Under the pieces are notes generated by a model, which had not been told where the DNA came from, ran no database searches, and saw only the letters and a list, made by a program, of their open reading frames with translations. From the NCBI GenBank assembly GCA_020465985.1, contig JAANYP010004319.1, forward strand, positions 146,001 through 210,000: a DNA stretch of 64,000 bases, written 5' to 3'. Source of the DNA: Centrapalus pauciflorus. Lineage: Eukaryota; Streptophyta; Magnoliopsida; Asterales; Asteraceae. Below, one piece after another: positions 25,738 to 37,871 of this stretch. Numbering within the stretch: position 1 is the stretch's first letter; each line of letters opens with the position of its first letter. Both the position numbers and the translations under genes were made by a program.

Positions 25738-27315
25738 AATGGATCATGTATGTATGTATGTAGTGGTAGTACGAAACATGTAGTACACATGCCCATGGTG
25801 GGTTGTTTAGAATTTAGGATTGAACAAAAAAATTAAATGGTATTGAAACCAGACCGAATCAAATCGGAACCGATATCATCTGGTCTGTGTTTTATATTGA
25901 TTAAGTTCTCGGTTTGGATGGTTTGGTCTTGTTTTGTATGTTCTTTTTGTAGAAAATCAAGACCAAACGGAACAGTTATCGATATCATTCTGGTTTGTAA
26001 TTCTAGTTTTTGTTTTTTTCATTCTAGGTTCATTCCAAATTTGACGGTTTGTACACCCCACAACACAATATAAAATAAGAATAGGTGTATAATAAGAAAT
26101 TTAAATAAGATCTCTAGAAATGATAACATGATTTTGTTGATTGTTATTTGTTGAGAATTCGTATCGATTTTTCATAAAAACATAAACTTTTAATTGAATT
26201 AAATGCACAACGGAACCTTTTTTTAAAATTTACGAATTCCGTACACGGATCAAGATAAGTAACATGAAAACATTAAAAATCGTACCTTTGTATTTGATGA
26301 CAAATTACTCGAATGAGATGCTTTCGATATCCACCGGTGATGCTAGCGACGCCAGGTACGCAATCAAACACACGAAGAATTGGAAAACCATACACGAATA
26401 CGTATGCTTTGTTGCGCCGAGTTTCACCAAACACCCACAAGGCCACAACAGAGACTTGTGTGTTGATATGTTTTGTGTGTATTGTTATTAAGGGTCTTAA
26501 TTATATAACTCTAATATAATAATATAATATATATCTTAATAATTATCTTTATTATTTAAATCTTATATAATTATCTCTATGATTATATATGTATCAAATA
26601 ATATTTATCTTTTATATATTATCTAATAATATATAAATGACTAGATAATTATTTATAATTATCTCTATTTATTTGTTTATACTTATCTATCTAATTATCT
26701 AATAATTGAATGATAATATTAAATTCAAATAAACACATTTTTTATTTAATATCCAATAATAAATAAAAACTTATATAATTATTTAATTATCATCCAATGA
26801 CAATTAAATCACTACAATATCTAATATTGCACTTTTAGTCTCTGTACTTTGAGATATAATTAATCATGTATTAATTTAATCTCAATGATCATTTCGTGTC
26901 ATAAACAATATCCGATATTATTTATTTAATCGTTTGATTGCATCTGCTCAGTAATGCTCATCGGTGTTTTTATGAAATCAGTCATGATGCAGTAGTAATG
27001 TCATCTTTACACACCATACACTAACATTATTTTAGATGATCAAATATATTTCATTTAATAAAAAAATAACTTTAAGATGTTTACATTTTGATACTTAATA
27101 GTGAAAGTAAGAAAATGTATCATACCAGAACCATAATGAACAAAGCAAAAAATCGGTCAAAAGGTTATGTATAATAAAAACCAGTTGTAGTTTTGAAAGA
27201 GCTGGAGTTTATAGTTTATAATTGTGTTCGGTTAAAGTAACTGTGGCTGTAACATTTAATATTAAGTTACATAAAAAGGCATAAATAGTAATTAGAAGTT
27301 GTAGTTTACTATTAA
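25738..27315. other. gene-free region
   Basis: 25817-26063 looks like a worn hAT element: it is rich in AACCGA/GGTTTGG motifs and ends TTTGTACACCCC. 26264-26491 has short open frames without recognisable domains. 26500-26800 is extremely A/T-rich, with ATAATTATCT repeats. Confidence 0.45.
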
Positions 27316-28174
27316 CTAGTTTATTACCCATGTAATACATGGGTATGTTTAAAAGATTGTTTTTAAAATAAATATAATCATACAATATTATTATAAATTT
27401 ATATATTAGAAATGAAATATTATTACTAAACTTGATTAAATGAATCATTCAAACGATATTAATTATAATACTAAAAAAACATGATATGAAAATAAATAAA
27501 ATTAATATTTGAAAATTTTTTATTTGTTGTTATGTTATTATCAACCCATATGATATTAAGTTATTAGCAAAAGACAATTATTTTACATGATATTTCTTTT
27601 ATGTTTCTAAAAAGTTACATAAAATATATAATTATTATCACTATAAATTTTTCTTTTTAAATTAATATGAGATGAAAATTTTTAATTACAAAACGTTAAT
27701 AATTAGTCATTGATCCACGAATTTTGTTAAAATGCATAACTAATATAGGATAGATCCATCCATGATTTAAAAAAAAATAAAAAAAATGATGCATGGATAT
27801 ATTTTAAACCATAATTTAGATAATAACTGATAAATCTTTATTTAATACCTATTGTTAGTTGTATCTTGACATATTTTTTAATATTTAAGAATTAACCAAA
27901 TAAGTATCATCAAATAATATAAAAGAAGCCATTTTGAACTAATGGGTTAAATCGGAAAGTCATTAACATCATTTCGTTAAATTTCTTTTTAATGATTCTT
28001 TTATAATGGTTAGATTCTCATTAAATAATGTAATTGATTACAAATTAATTAGAAATAAATTGGAATAAATATATATATATGGAAATGTTTTAGGCGGGAA
28101 AACGAAAATACGATGTGCTAATTAGACGACACGTGGCACAAAATGTTTTCTTTTTATTAATATATATATATAGA
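27316..28174 (-). mobile_element. non-autonomous Helitron, 859 bp
   Basis: On the minus strand it starts TCTATATATATATATTAATA after an A and ends AATAAACTAG before a T. The near-perfect hairpin ACCCATGTATTACATGGGT lies just before the end (plus-strand 27326-27344). A GCCACGTGTCGTC motif follows the 5' end, as in the Helitron at 47314. No Rep/helicase coding sequence. Confidence 0.78.
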
Positions 28175-28494
28175 TATGATGATAAAAAAAATAATTTTGT
28201 TTCACCAAAAACTTCATAGATTTTCAGATGTCATCTCTACTAGCTTTTATAAAAAAGTTTTTATTTTTGATTAATGAAAGCTCTAATTTTCATTCCAAAC
28301 ATGACTTTTATTATTATAAAGCTTTTGAAAGCAAAAGCTGCTACAAGTTCGGTGCAAAAAATAGCTAAAACACTTTGGTTTAGGGTTTTCAAATTTTCAA
28401 TTCCAATCATTCTATTATACTTTATTATTGAAAATTGAAAAAACAAAACACACGACAACTCAACCACTGTTAATACAATCCAATTTAATTTTTA

Positions 28495-28971
28495 GGGATA
28501 ATTACTAAAATAGCCAAAAATCACACCCAATTATCAAGTTTTAGCCAAATAATATCAATCTAACCAAAATAGCCACACTTTACGTTACCACATTTACTTG
28601 ATAGCCATCATTTACGTGATCTGTAACTTTTATTAATATTTTAATGCATTACGTTACAAAAGGTGTTTGGTAACGTAACGTAATGGTACTTTACGTTACC
28701 AAAAGGTTGCCGTGAAATGACAAACCACCTACTTTTTATTGAGAATGAGCAACATTTAAATTTGGTAACGTAAAGTACTACTACTTTACGTTACCAATCA
28801 CCTTTTGTAACGTAATGCATTAAAATACTAATATAAAACTACAGATCACGTAAATGATGGTTATCACGTAATGTGGTAATGTAAAGTGTGACTATTTTGG
28901 TAGGATTGATATTATTTGGCTAAAACTTGATAATTGAGTATGATTTTTGGCTATTTTAGTAATATTTTTCC
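28495..28971. mobile_element. Mutator-like foldback MITE, 477 bp
   Basis: Flanked by a perfect 9-bp duplication TAATTTTTA (28486-28494 and 28972-28980). The ends contain ATTACTAAAATAGCCAAAAA and its complement. Nearly the whole element folds on itself; CTTTACGTTACCA and TGGTAACGTAAAG are prominent inside. Non-coding. Confidence 0.88.
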
Positions 28972-28980
28972 TAATTTTTA

Positions 28981-29676
28981 AGACTTTTAATTCTAGTTTT
29001 GTCTGGTTTTGGATCGTTGTAACATAGTTCAACACTTTTTTTAAAAAATGTAATTTTTTGTCATCAATGATATGTTTGACACTTTAACAGATGTTTTTGT
29101 AAATAAAACTTGATGGTAGAAATATATTTAAAAGTGAAAAAAAACATTATTTGATATAAAATGTATTTAAGAACAATTAACTTTCTAAAATATATATTAT
29201 TTGGTCTCTTAATTAAAAAAGGATGACGTGCAATCATTTAAAAAAGCATTTGATGAATAAAAATAAACTAGTTATTTCTACCCATGCATTGCAACCTCAC
29301 TAAACCAAACTTTCTATCTTTGTGATATTTTTGTTGAGGAACTTTGCTTGTCACAATTAAAATCTTTCAAGTTTAAGGAAATTTAATCATGTAATTTCTT
29401 TGTCTCATCAATAGTCGAAGTATAATAACTTGTTTTAAAAAGACAAATAAAATAAAGAAATACAAAAGATAAAAATGAATGGTAAATAAGAATATCATAA
29501 AAAGCAACGAAAAAATATACTAATTAAAAGGATACTATTTGGAAAAGACAAATAAAAAAAAAAACGAAAGAATCAAATAAATAGAAAACAAATGTCATGA
29601 AAAACAAAAATAGAATTTAGAACATATAATATGATATAAATATATATTATAAAACCAAAAATATTGCACAATATTC
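28981..29676. other. gene-free region with a possible worn Helitron end
   Basis: ACTAGTTATTTCTACCCATG at 29269-29288 resembles a minus-strand Helitron 3' end, but the hairpin is broken and no 5' end was found. Confidence 0.3.
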
Positions 29677-29679
29677 TTA

Positions 29680-29994
29680 GAGGTGTTTGGTTCGCAGAAT
29701 TTTTTCTCTGAGATTTTCATTTTGTCAAAGGATTTGCATTATACAACATTTGCATTTGTCAAAATTTTATCAAAGAATCAGCATTATCTTATAGAAAAAA
29801 TGTGCTAATATGAAAAAATGCAAGGTAACTGTGATTTAAAATCCTAGAACGAAGACTAGGTTTTTAAACAATAAAGAATGAAAGGATTTATGAAATCCTG
29901 AGATTTTAAATCTTTACTGAAATCTATGAACTAAACACAAGATTTTAAATGCAAATCCCAGTGAATCCCAAAAAATGAGCAACTAAACACCAAC
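29680..29994. mobile_element. PIF/Harbinger-like MITE, second copy of the 20021 family
   Basis: 315 bp between TTA duplications (29677-29679 and 29995-29997). Ends GAGGTGTTTGGTTCGCAGAA and ACTAAACACCAAC. The interior matches the copy in the Sec14 intron with many scattered substitutions. It lies about 150 bp beyond the stop codon of the PPR gene. Confidence 0.82.
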
Positions 29995-30143
29995 TTACTG
30001 AATCATCTTTTAAGCATCTAACAATGTGCAAGTTTCATGTTGTGCACATGATGGCAAATATATTTGGTATGTGTAAAAAAAAGGCACACAAGGCAACATA
30101 TTTTCATTGATTGGTATTGCAAGATTGTACTCTTCTGCTCAAA

Positions 30144-31700
30144 TCAATCAAGCTGCCTATTCAAATTATCTAAAAGCATGTGAATCTCTTTAATCCGATG
30201 ATTAGTTTTCTCGCCAGCAATAAACTCGATAACAACACCGCTAACCTCAATGGAACTACACCCAGGTACTTTATCCAGCCCTCGGGTTTTCATCAACTTT
30301 CTAGTCCGTTGCAGGCCATCAACATCATCTGTACTCGAGTATAAATTTGACATAAGTACGTAAACCCCACTATCGTTTTCTAATTCCATCAATCTCTCCG
30401 CTGCCATCTGCGCAAGTTCTATCTGTTTATGACTTTGGCAAGCACTTAGCAATGCACGCCATGCCACAGCTGCTTCTTTGGGGCTACAAGAATTCGGCAT
30501 TCTTTGAACTATATCCTTCGCTTCGTTGAATAAACCAGCTCTGGCAAGAATATCGATTATACAGATGTAATGTTCGATTTTTGGGTTGATTTTGTATTCA
30601 TCACACATTCTGTGGAACAACTTTAGACCTTCGTGTTCCAAACCTGAATAGCTACAAGCAGTGAAGACAGCAATGAAAGTAATGTCATCAGGCTGAACCC
30701 CTGCCATTTCCATTTCTGAAAAAAATGTAAGAGCACGTAAACCTTCCCCGTGAATTGCTAGTCCCGAGATCATAACATTCCAGCAAACGGTATCTCTCTC
30801 AAACATTTCATCGAACACTTTTTCTGCAACATCCAACTTACCACATTTACAATACATGTCCATCAATGCAGTACCTAATCTCACACTGCTTCGGGATTTT
30901 ATCTCATCCACTAGTTTATGAATCCAAATGCCGATCTCGAGTGTTCCGAGATGAGCACAAGCACCAAGTATGCTGACTAATATCGCCTCATCAGGCATAA
31001 TGGTGGTTAATTGCATCAACCGAAACATCTCTAAACCCTCTTTAAAACAATTATTCTGAACATATCCAGAAATTATAGCACCCCAAATTCCTCTATCTTT
31101 TACCGGTGCTTCATCAAATGTTACTCGAGCCACCTCAACATCCCCGATTTTAGCATACCCAGAAATCAAAACGGTCCATGACACAACACAATGCTTTGGC
31201 ATTTCATCAAACACATGCCGTGCATCTTCCATGTTACCAAACAAAGAATACATCATCATCAAAGTGTTGCCCACAAAACTGTCAAATAAAAATCCCAATT
31301 GCAAGCAATGCCCATGAACCAACTCACCAAGATGGAAACTATCCATGTATGCACAAGCTTTCAAGACGTAAGGAAGGGTATAATTATCAGGATACATATC
31401 GTCTTCAAGCATCCGTTTGTATAACTGTAACGACATATTTAACTCATTGCGAAGCAAACAAGCTTTGATCATGGTGTTATATAGGCAATTGGAGCGTTGT
31501 TGAACGTGTTGTAAGATATTTAAGCCATGTGACAAGCTACCATGATGATGAGGTTCTGAACAGAAAGCTAATAGCCTGCTCAAAGTGAAGTGATTTTGTC
31601 CAAGGCCACATGTGATTGCTTGACCATGTACTTGTTTTAGTTGCTTCAAGTTCTTGCATTTTTCTATCAGCAATAGGCATCTTTTGGTTGTTGTTGACAT
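30144..31700 (-). CDS. PLS-class pentatricopeptide repeat protein, E+ type
   Basis: Intronless, 518 residues from ATG at 31700 (the in-frame codons upstream contain no ATG). About ten PPR motifs are visible, for example NTMIKACLLRNELNMSLQLY, VSWTVLISGYAKIGDVEVAR, WGAIISGYVQNNCFKEGLEM and CWNVMISGLAIHGEGLRALT, in the P-L-S alternation of plant editing factors. After WRALLSACQSHKQIELAQMA come the E and E+ domains (VYVLMSNLYSS, VPGCSSIEVSGVVIEFIAG), and the protein ends there without a DYW deaminase. Such proteins bind organellar RNA and usually direct C-to-U editing, recruiting a deaminase in trans. The N-terminus (KRCLLLIEKCKNLKQLKQVH) is typical; targeting to mitochondria or plastids cannot be settled by eye. 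No frameshift or stop disrupts it, so it is probably functional. Confidence 0.95.
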   Translation of the reverse strand: MSTTTKRCLLLIEKCKNLKQLKQVHGQAITCGLGQNHFTLSRLLAFCSEPHHHGSLSHGLNILQHVQQRSNCLYNTMIKACLLRNELNMSLQLYKRMLEDDMYPDNYTLPYVLKACAYMDSFHLGELVHGHCLQLGFLFDSFVGNTLMMMYSLFGNMEDARHVFDEMPKHCVVSWTVLISGYAKIGDVEVARVTFDEAPVKDRGIWGAIISGYVQNNCFKEGLEMFRLMQLTTIMPDEAILVSILGACAHLGTLEIGIWIHKLVDEIKSRSSVRLGTALMDMYCKCGKLDVAEKVFDEMFERDTVCWNVMISGLAIHGEGLRALTFFSEMEMAGVQPDDITFIAVFTACSYSGLEHEGLKLFHRMCDEYKINPKIEHYICIIDILARAGLFNEAKDIVQRMPNSCSPKEAAVAWRALLSACQSHKQIELAQMAAERLMELENDSGVYVLMSNLYSSTDDVDGLQRTRKLMKTRGLDKVPGCSSIEVSGVVIEFIAGEKTNHRIKEIHMLLDNLNRQLD

Positions 31701-33325
31701 TAGCGCCCACAACCTTCATCGAGCAAGATTAACAATATACAGCGAACACCTGCCACCATCAACGAGTATACATTTTTACGGCCGTTTCATGGTTTCCCAA
31801 TTCTGTTCTTGATTCAAATGTGTTGGAATCTTGAAATGATTTCTTGTTATTGGGTTTAAACTTTAAACCTTTTTACTGCCATTCTGCCCTAGTCCCCATT
31901 ATACATTATGATTGGAGACCATTAAATGATCTAATAATCTATAAACTACAGAACATCTACAAGTCAACAGTTGATTCAAGTTTATACAATGATTCTGGTC
32001 CTAGCATTCCTGGACAAGCATGCCAAAACTCATCAAACAACAGTTAAACATATCCATAAAAGAAAAAAAAATACACCCTCCAAGCATGCCAAAGCTCATT
32101 TGCAATTTCTACCAACTAGTATATGATGATACGAAAGTTTATAACAATCTTCATATCAAAATTGCAATTGAATTATATCAACTAAAGTCTATCTCATTCT
32201 CCCTTTTATGAAATGGATGGATGATCATCGTGGTAGAAATTTTTTTAGTGGCATCATATCTGGTCAGATTATCGGTTCAATTGTCGGAGTTACTCATGAA
32301 TCGGGTCGGCTATTTGGTTTGAGGTTTTTTTCAACCATCTCAATTAATTAAATACAAATATTTTCTTAAGAAATTCAATAACTTGGTTAATCAAAACTAA
32401 TAAACCTTAACACTTTATCAAAGGAACAACTACTAATAATGTAAACAATTAACTTAATCAACTACTAATGCTTAAAATTTTAACAAAGTAATAAAGCTTA
32501 AAATCTTAACAAAGAAATAAACTTTAGCTCAAAACTCAAAATTAAGTAAAATTTAAACTCTGTTTCGGTAAAAATTTAGTCAACATGAGAATAAATCATG
32601 AACTATAAAAAAAAAATTAGCATTTAACAAACCAAACAACTAAATTCAAAATTCAAAGATAGGAGCTATTGTAAAAACCATAAGGTTATTTATATGTGTA
32701 CATAAAGCAATAATTAATTAACTAAAACAATTAACAAATCAAGAACCACAAAGGGTCTTATTATATTATCTAGCCATCTAGGGCTCCGGCATTCAATTCA
32801 TAAAACCAAAATAGGTATCAGGATTAAAGTTTTAATTAAGAACAAATAGTTATTTAAAATCAAATTCAGCTAGTCAAAATTCAGCTACATACATGATTTA
32901 AACAATGGAAACAGAAATATTAAGCATTCAAATAACAACTAAAAATTGATTAAAATTCATAAACATTTTGCATTTATGCCCTAATTGCAACTAACAACTA
33001 CATAAGTTAAACAATCTTAATCAAAGGTTTATAAAATAATTACAAACTGTGAAGATTAGGGTTACCGAATCAAGAAGCTGGTCCGAAGTGGCTGGCCGCC
33101 GTCGTCGAATCGCATCAACTTACTTTCCTTGCTGAACGAGATGGCTGACCGCTCACCGGGAATCGGGATCAGTGATCCTATTTTAAGTCGCATAAACAAA
33201 CAACCAAAGCGAGAATCATAACTAGCCTTTCAAAAAAAAAAATAAACAAACAACCAATGGGCTGACCCGATAAAAAATTTTGGGCCATTATTTTTAAAAT
33301 AATGAATGATATAGTCAAGTTAAAT
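31701..33325. other. upstream region of the PPR gene, no gene seen
   Basis: A/T-rich sequence without long ORFs. Around 33060-33180 a more GC-rich patch (GCTGGCCGCCGTCGTCGAAT) may be an old leader or transposon fragment, but nothing is recognisable. Confidence 0.4.
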
Positions 33326-33722
33326 GGGTTTATTATGGAAAAAAACCAACATGTTTTCATATTTTTTGCGTTTTCATATCTTCGTGTTAATTTTTTTCCA
33401 TAAAAGTCCTCAATTTTTTTTTTTCTTTTTGGTTTAGTGAAATTTGGACATTAACCTGGTTTTTCAGTTTTTAAAAACTCGTTTCACAAATTATAACCGG
33501 TGTCTAATGTTCAAATTTCACTAAACCAAAAATATAAAAATAACTTGAGATTTTTTTATAGAAAAAAATAACATGGAGGGATGAAACGCAAAAAACGTGA
33601 AAACATGTTGGTTTTTTTCATAATAAACCCAAATTAAATTGAAGAACAAAGCATTATTTTTAAAATAATGAATGATATAGTCAAATTAAATTGAAGAACA
33701 GAACATTATTTTTAAAATAATA
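33285..33722. repeat. tandem repeat of about 64 bp, one unit interrupted by a MITE
   Basis: The unit ATTATTTTTAAAATAATGAA continues with TGATATAGTCAAATTAAATT and GAAGAACA. It occurs at 33288 (split by the MITE at 33326-33630), at about 33650, and in part at about 33706. The uninterrupted copy serves as an empty-site reference for the MITE. Confidence 0.75.
33326..33630. mobile_element. foldback MITE of the GGGTTTATTATG family, copy 3 (Mutator-like)
   Basis: 305 bp, ends GGGTTTATTATGG and CATAATAAACCC. Target duplication AAGTTAAAT / AAATTAAAT (33317-33325, 33631-33639), one mismatch in 9 bp. The neighbouring repeat unit shows the undisturbed site GTCAAATTAAATTGAAG with a single AAATTAAAT, confirming the borders and the 9-bp duplication. 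Confidence 0.88.
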
Positions 33723-36700
33723 TATATAAAACATATATAAATTTGATTAAAAAAAAATTTGGCCCATTATTTGTAAACTTAGGTGCTGTTTATTTATTAA
33801 GAGCTTAAATGTCTGAAATCTGAAATCACTTTTGAAACATAATAGGTGGTGTTGAAGTCTGAAATATGTCAGTTAAGACTTTTTGTTTTATAACTTGAAA
33901 TGTCTGAATCTGTAGTAATCTACTTAAATCATGCAATTGTTACTTTTATACAACTAACATAAAAAAAAGAGAAGCAACAATTACACATATTTACAAGCAG
34001 TGGTATGCTAATTTGATTGTTTCCTAAAGTGCATGAGATGTAAATTGACATTTTAGATAGTTCTTTGCTATATAATAGAAATAACCCCTTTATTGATATA
34101 GAATAAGATATTTTTTTCGTGGTACAAGAGCTACAGCAGAAGGTAGACTACGAAGATTCTACCTTAGCATAACTGTTACAAACTCATTTCCATAGAAATA
34201 ACCCCTTTTTCATGGTACAAGAGCTACAGAGGCTAGGGAGAAGATGGTGATGTTCAAAAAATTTCCAGAAACATCAAATGACTAGATTGACTAAACAACA
34301 CATTTTGTGTTCAAAAATTTCCAGAAACATAAGTGTGTGAATAATTAATAGAAATAAAAAAGCAAGATATTGAAGTTATACATTCAGGTTTACACATTTG
34401 AGTTTGAGAGTAGTGTTTTTACCTGAGAGAGGAAAAGATGGCGATGAAGAGAGTCGATGGAGAAAGGGTTTACTTGTGCGAGGGTTTTACCGGGAGAGAG
34501 GCGACGACAGAGGGTATACTTGTGCGACGGAGAGAGGCGACAGTGAGGCGATGCAATCTGATGTACAGAGGCTGCGGTGAGATGACGGGGCGACGGTGGA
34601 CAGAGGCTGGGGTGAGGCGATGCAATCACGGTGGAGAGGAGTGTCGCCACAATATTGCCGGAATGGACGGGGCGATGGAGAGAAGGATGATGGCGTGGTG
34701 AGAATGAGAACTCTTATTTTTCTTTTACCCCTTAATGTTTTTCTTCAACAAACAATCTTTTTTAGAACTCTTATTTTTCTTTTAAAAATCTATTTTTTGT
34801 TTCTACTTTCTTTACTTTATGTTTTTTTCTTTTATATTTTTTCCATTACTTTTTTTTTTAAATCGAATAACAGAGCATCTTAGCTAAACAATTATTAAGT
34901 CAAATTAAATACTAAATTGTTTTTTGGCCATTCAAGTACTGAATACATAAACCATTTTCATACTTTAGTGTTTTATTTAAAAACCAAATTCTTCTATTTG
35001 TATATTCTTTCAATCATACACATTTCATCATTGACACAAGATTGGTTGTTCTTCGTCTACCAAACTTAGATCATGATTGAAACAATGTAAAATATCGTTA
35101 GAAGAGGACCCAAGTTGTGTGTCTTAAGAGCCATCTCTAACAACCGAGTATCTGATAACAGTGAGAGTGAGAATCTTGTTGGAGACTATGTCACCAAGTA
35201 TGTGTAAGTGTGTGTCTAGCATGAGAGAACAAGAAGAGGTTTAAGAGCACATGATGATGTTGAAAAGAGAAGAGCTAAGAGAGGGACAAAAGATTTCAAA
35301 TGTTAAAAGGGACGAATTAGGTAACCAAAATTTTCGTTTTATAATTGTACTATAAAACTAAAAGCATTCTTTGTTGTTTTTTAATAGATGCGTTTAGAAA
35401 ACACATTTAAAAAGCACTTTTTTTATTGTTTTCCAAAAATAATTTTTCATCTTTTTATTCGTTTTCTTATATCTCTCTACCCCATCTCTCTCCCTCCATG
35501 AACAAGTCGTCGCCTCAACACCTCCCATCTAGAGCTACGACGACTAACAATGCCACCACCAACGAAGAACTAACTACCACCACCACAGCTAATAGCCTAA
35601 TAGTTCCACCAACACCGAGAAGGTTTCTAGTCAATTTATTTAGATTGAAGGTTTCTTGTCGATTCTTATGTTGATTACAGATTTAGTTTCAACCTATCTG
35701 GTTCAATCTTTGTTGGTTACATACTTACATCTTCAGTATTGGATTTCAGATTTTAGTTTCAACCTTGGTTTTGATGTTGGAATCAATATGGGTTCAGATA
35801 TGTGCTTTTGGAATATAATTTGGTTTTCACTACTGATTATACTCGATGAAGAATGAAATATGAAAGCAAAGAATCAAAAACATCATATGTCAGGTTTCAA
35901 AGTTTAGATATATATTTGAAAACTGCAAATTCTAATCTCAATGAAAATTTTTGAAAAGAATTCAGATTAGAAAGTATTCTAAAAACCAGGTTTTTCCATG
36001 AAAATTTTCTGGAATACACTATTTCTAAACACACCCTAATGTGGCAAAAAGTCAAGAGGAAGAGAGGTATTTGCAAGTATAAATATGGATTGTAGGGTTT
36101 AATGTAATAAAGCTTTTAGTCCAAAATATATATAGAAAAGAATCCAAGCCCAAAATATTGGTTACATCATCGTATATCAATTGGGTCTTTATATTATGAG
36201 TTTGAACCACTTCCAAAATACAAGCATATGACTTTGTCAATTCATACTTTAAAATGAACATCAAATTAAAGCCAATTTCTAAGTCTCAAATCTCAATCCC
36301 AAACCCAAACCCAATTGCAGAGAATGACAACAGAGAATGAAATTGCAGAAAAATGAATTGGTCTAGAGAAAGAGAATTGATTCAGATATAGAGAATTCAG
36401 CTGAAAAATATAACAGAGAATCGTGTCTCTTGTTTGGTGCAACACATAATTCAACAGAGAATTCTATAAATTTTATAGAAGCATGCATTTGAATTTTGAA
36501 AACTAATGCTCCTTTCTACAACTTAAAGAGTAAGAAATAATTATGTTTATACAGTAGCAAACTACAATTGATTCTTTCCATACAAATGATTTTTGCTTGC
36601 TTTAATATAATATAGTATACCATGCTATATAAACAGCTTAACTTTTTCATGATGGACACAAGTTAGCCTAAAGATTCTTGTAAAAACATATACATGTATC

Positions 36701-37337
36701 AACCAACATGTAGGCATCATAATCCTAACCATGGCAATCGATAAGAACATCAACCATATTAGTATTTAGGTTTAAATGATCAGCAAAAGCTAAATAAACC
36801 ATGTCCAGCATACTAAAAGTCTAAAACCACATCTAGACCATTCTAAAACGGTCCAATTGCAACAGCAAGGCTGAAACAACCCAAGACAACAGGTTGTACC
36901 AATTGTTATACCAAGGCTCAAACAGTCCAATACAAAACTGAGAAACATCAATAGATCCAAAACCAGGTTACGAAGTAAATACAATAAATCACCTACATTT
37001 GGGGGATGAAAATTGAAGGGTTTGGGGAGGGGTAGTGTAAGCCGAATGAGGGAGGGAGAGAGATACCTTCGGTCTACTGGAGATGAAGTCGGAGATGAGG
37101 CAGAACACCGATGTGGCGATGTCTGTATGTCTAGAATGGGGTCGCCTGAAGCACAGCGTCGGTCAGAAGGGGTCGAAGATCTGGAAATCCTCGGTGTGGA
37201 GAGAGAAGCAGCAAGAAAGTGAGAAGGGAGCAGATGCGGAAGGGTTTGGGGGACGGGGGAATGGGAAACGGTTACACCTAATCCGATTTCGATTCAAAAT
37301 CGATTCGAAAACGGTTACATCAAAACCAATTTTTTTA
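33723..37337. other. gene-free region with repeat fragments
   Basis: 33781 onward begins like the GGTGTTGTTTG family (AGGTGCTGTTTATTTATTAA). 34430-34700 is GA-rich with short internal duplications (GAGGCGATGCAATC twice); its open frames are low-complexity. 34081-34230 contains an imperfect duplication around GGTACAAGAGCTACAG. 37010-37330 read on the minus strand looks like a CT-rich 5' leader with a possible donor (ACCGAAG/GTATCTC) but no coding exon follows that I can recognise. Confidence 0.4.
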
Positions 37338-37871
37338 TAAGGCCACAGGGAGTGGGGCTCGGCACCGCTCGGTGCCGAGCTCGGCATTTTAGGAACACCG
37401 CGTCGTCGACTCGGCAACGGCATCAACGGGCTCGGCAACGGCATTGAAATGCCGAGCGATTTTCTCCATATCCGACCGTTATATATATATATATATATAC
37501 ACATAATTTTTTTAAATACACCCATATTCAAATCATTCAAAATTTCAAAAAAATTTCTCACAACCCTCAACCTCCATTCTCATCTCTCTCAAATATTTAA
37601 ATGGCATCCGGTTCCGGTTCGACGAACAATCCGAACACACCAACGTCGACAAATCAAGGTTATCGTTCGATCCCGATGCAAATGAATCAACCAATATTTT
37701 CTCCCACGGGTTTTATGAACTTTGCGGGGGTTCCGCAACCCGTTTTCGGTCGAGGGTATGACATCACGCCTACTCGACTAAATTTCATGCCTCCGGAATA
37801 TTCGCAATTTAACCCGTTTACGGAGTACCAACCACTCTCTTCCCCAACGTTATCCCCATTTGGCACCCATC

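Noticed and set aside
30144..31712. A longer PPR protein starting four codons upstream
   Set aside because: The upstream in-frame codon is TTG; the first ATG is at 31700 and begins the expected N-terminus.
34390..34880. Several overlapping open frames of 60-95 codons
   Set aside because: Low-complexity GA-rich sequence with internal duplications; translations are Arg/Gly/Glu-rich in all frames and match no family I know.
37010..37330. Possible first exon of a minus-strand gene
   Set aside because: CT-rich leader-like sequence with a donor-like site but no ATG, no coding exon downstream and no homology I recognise.
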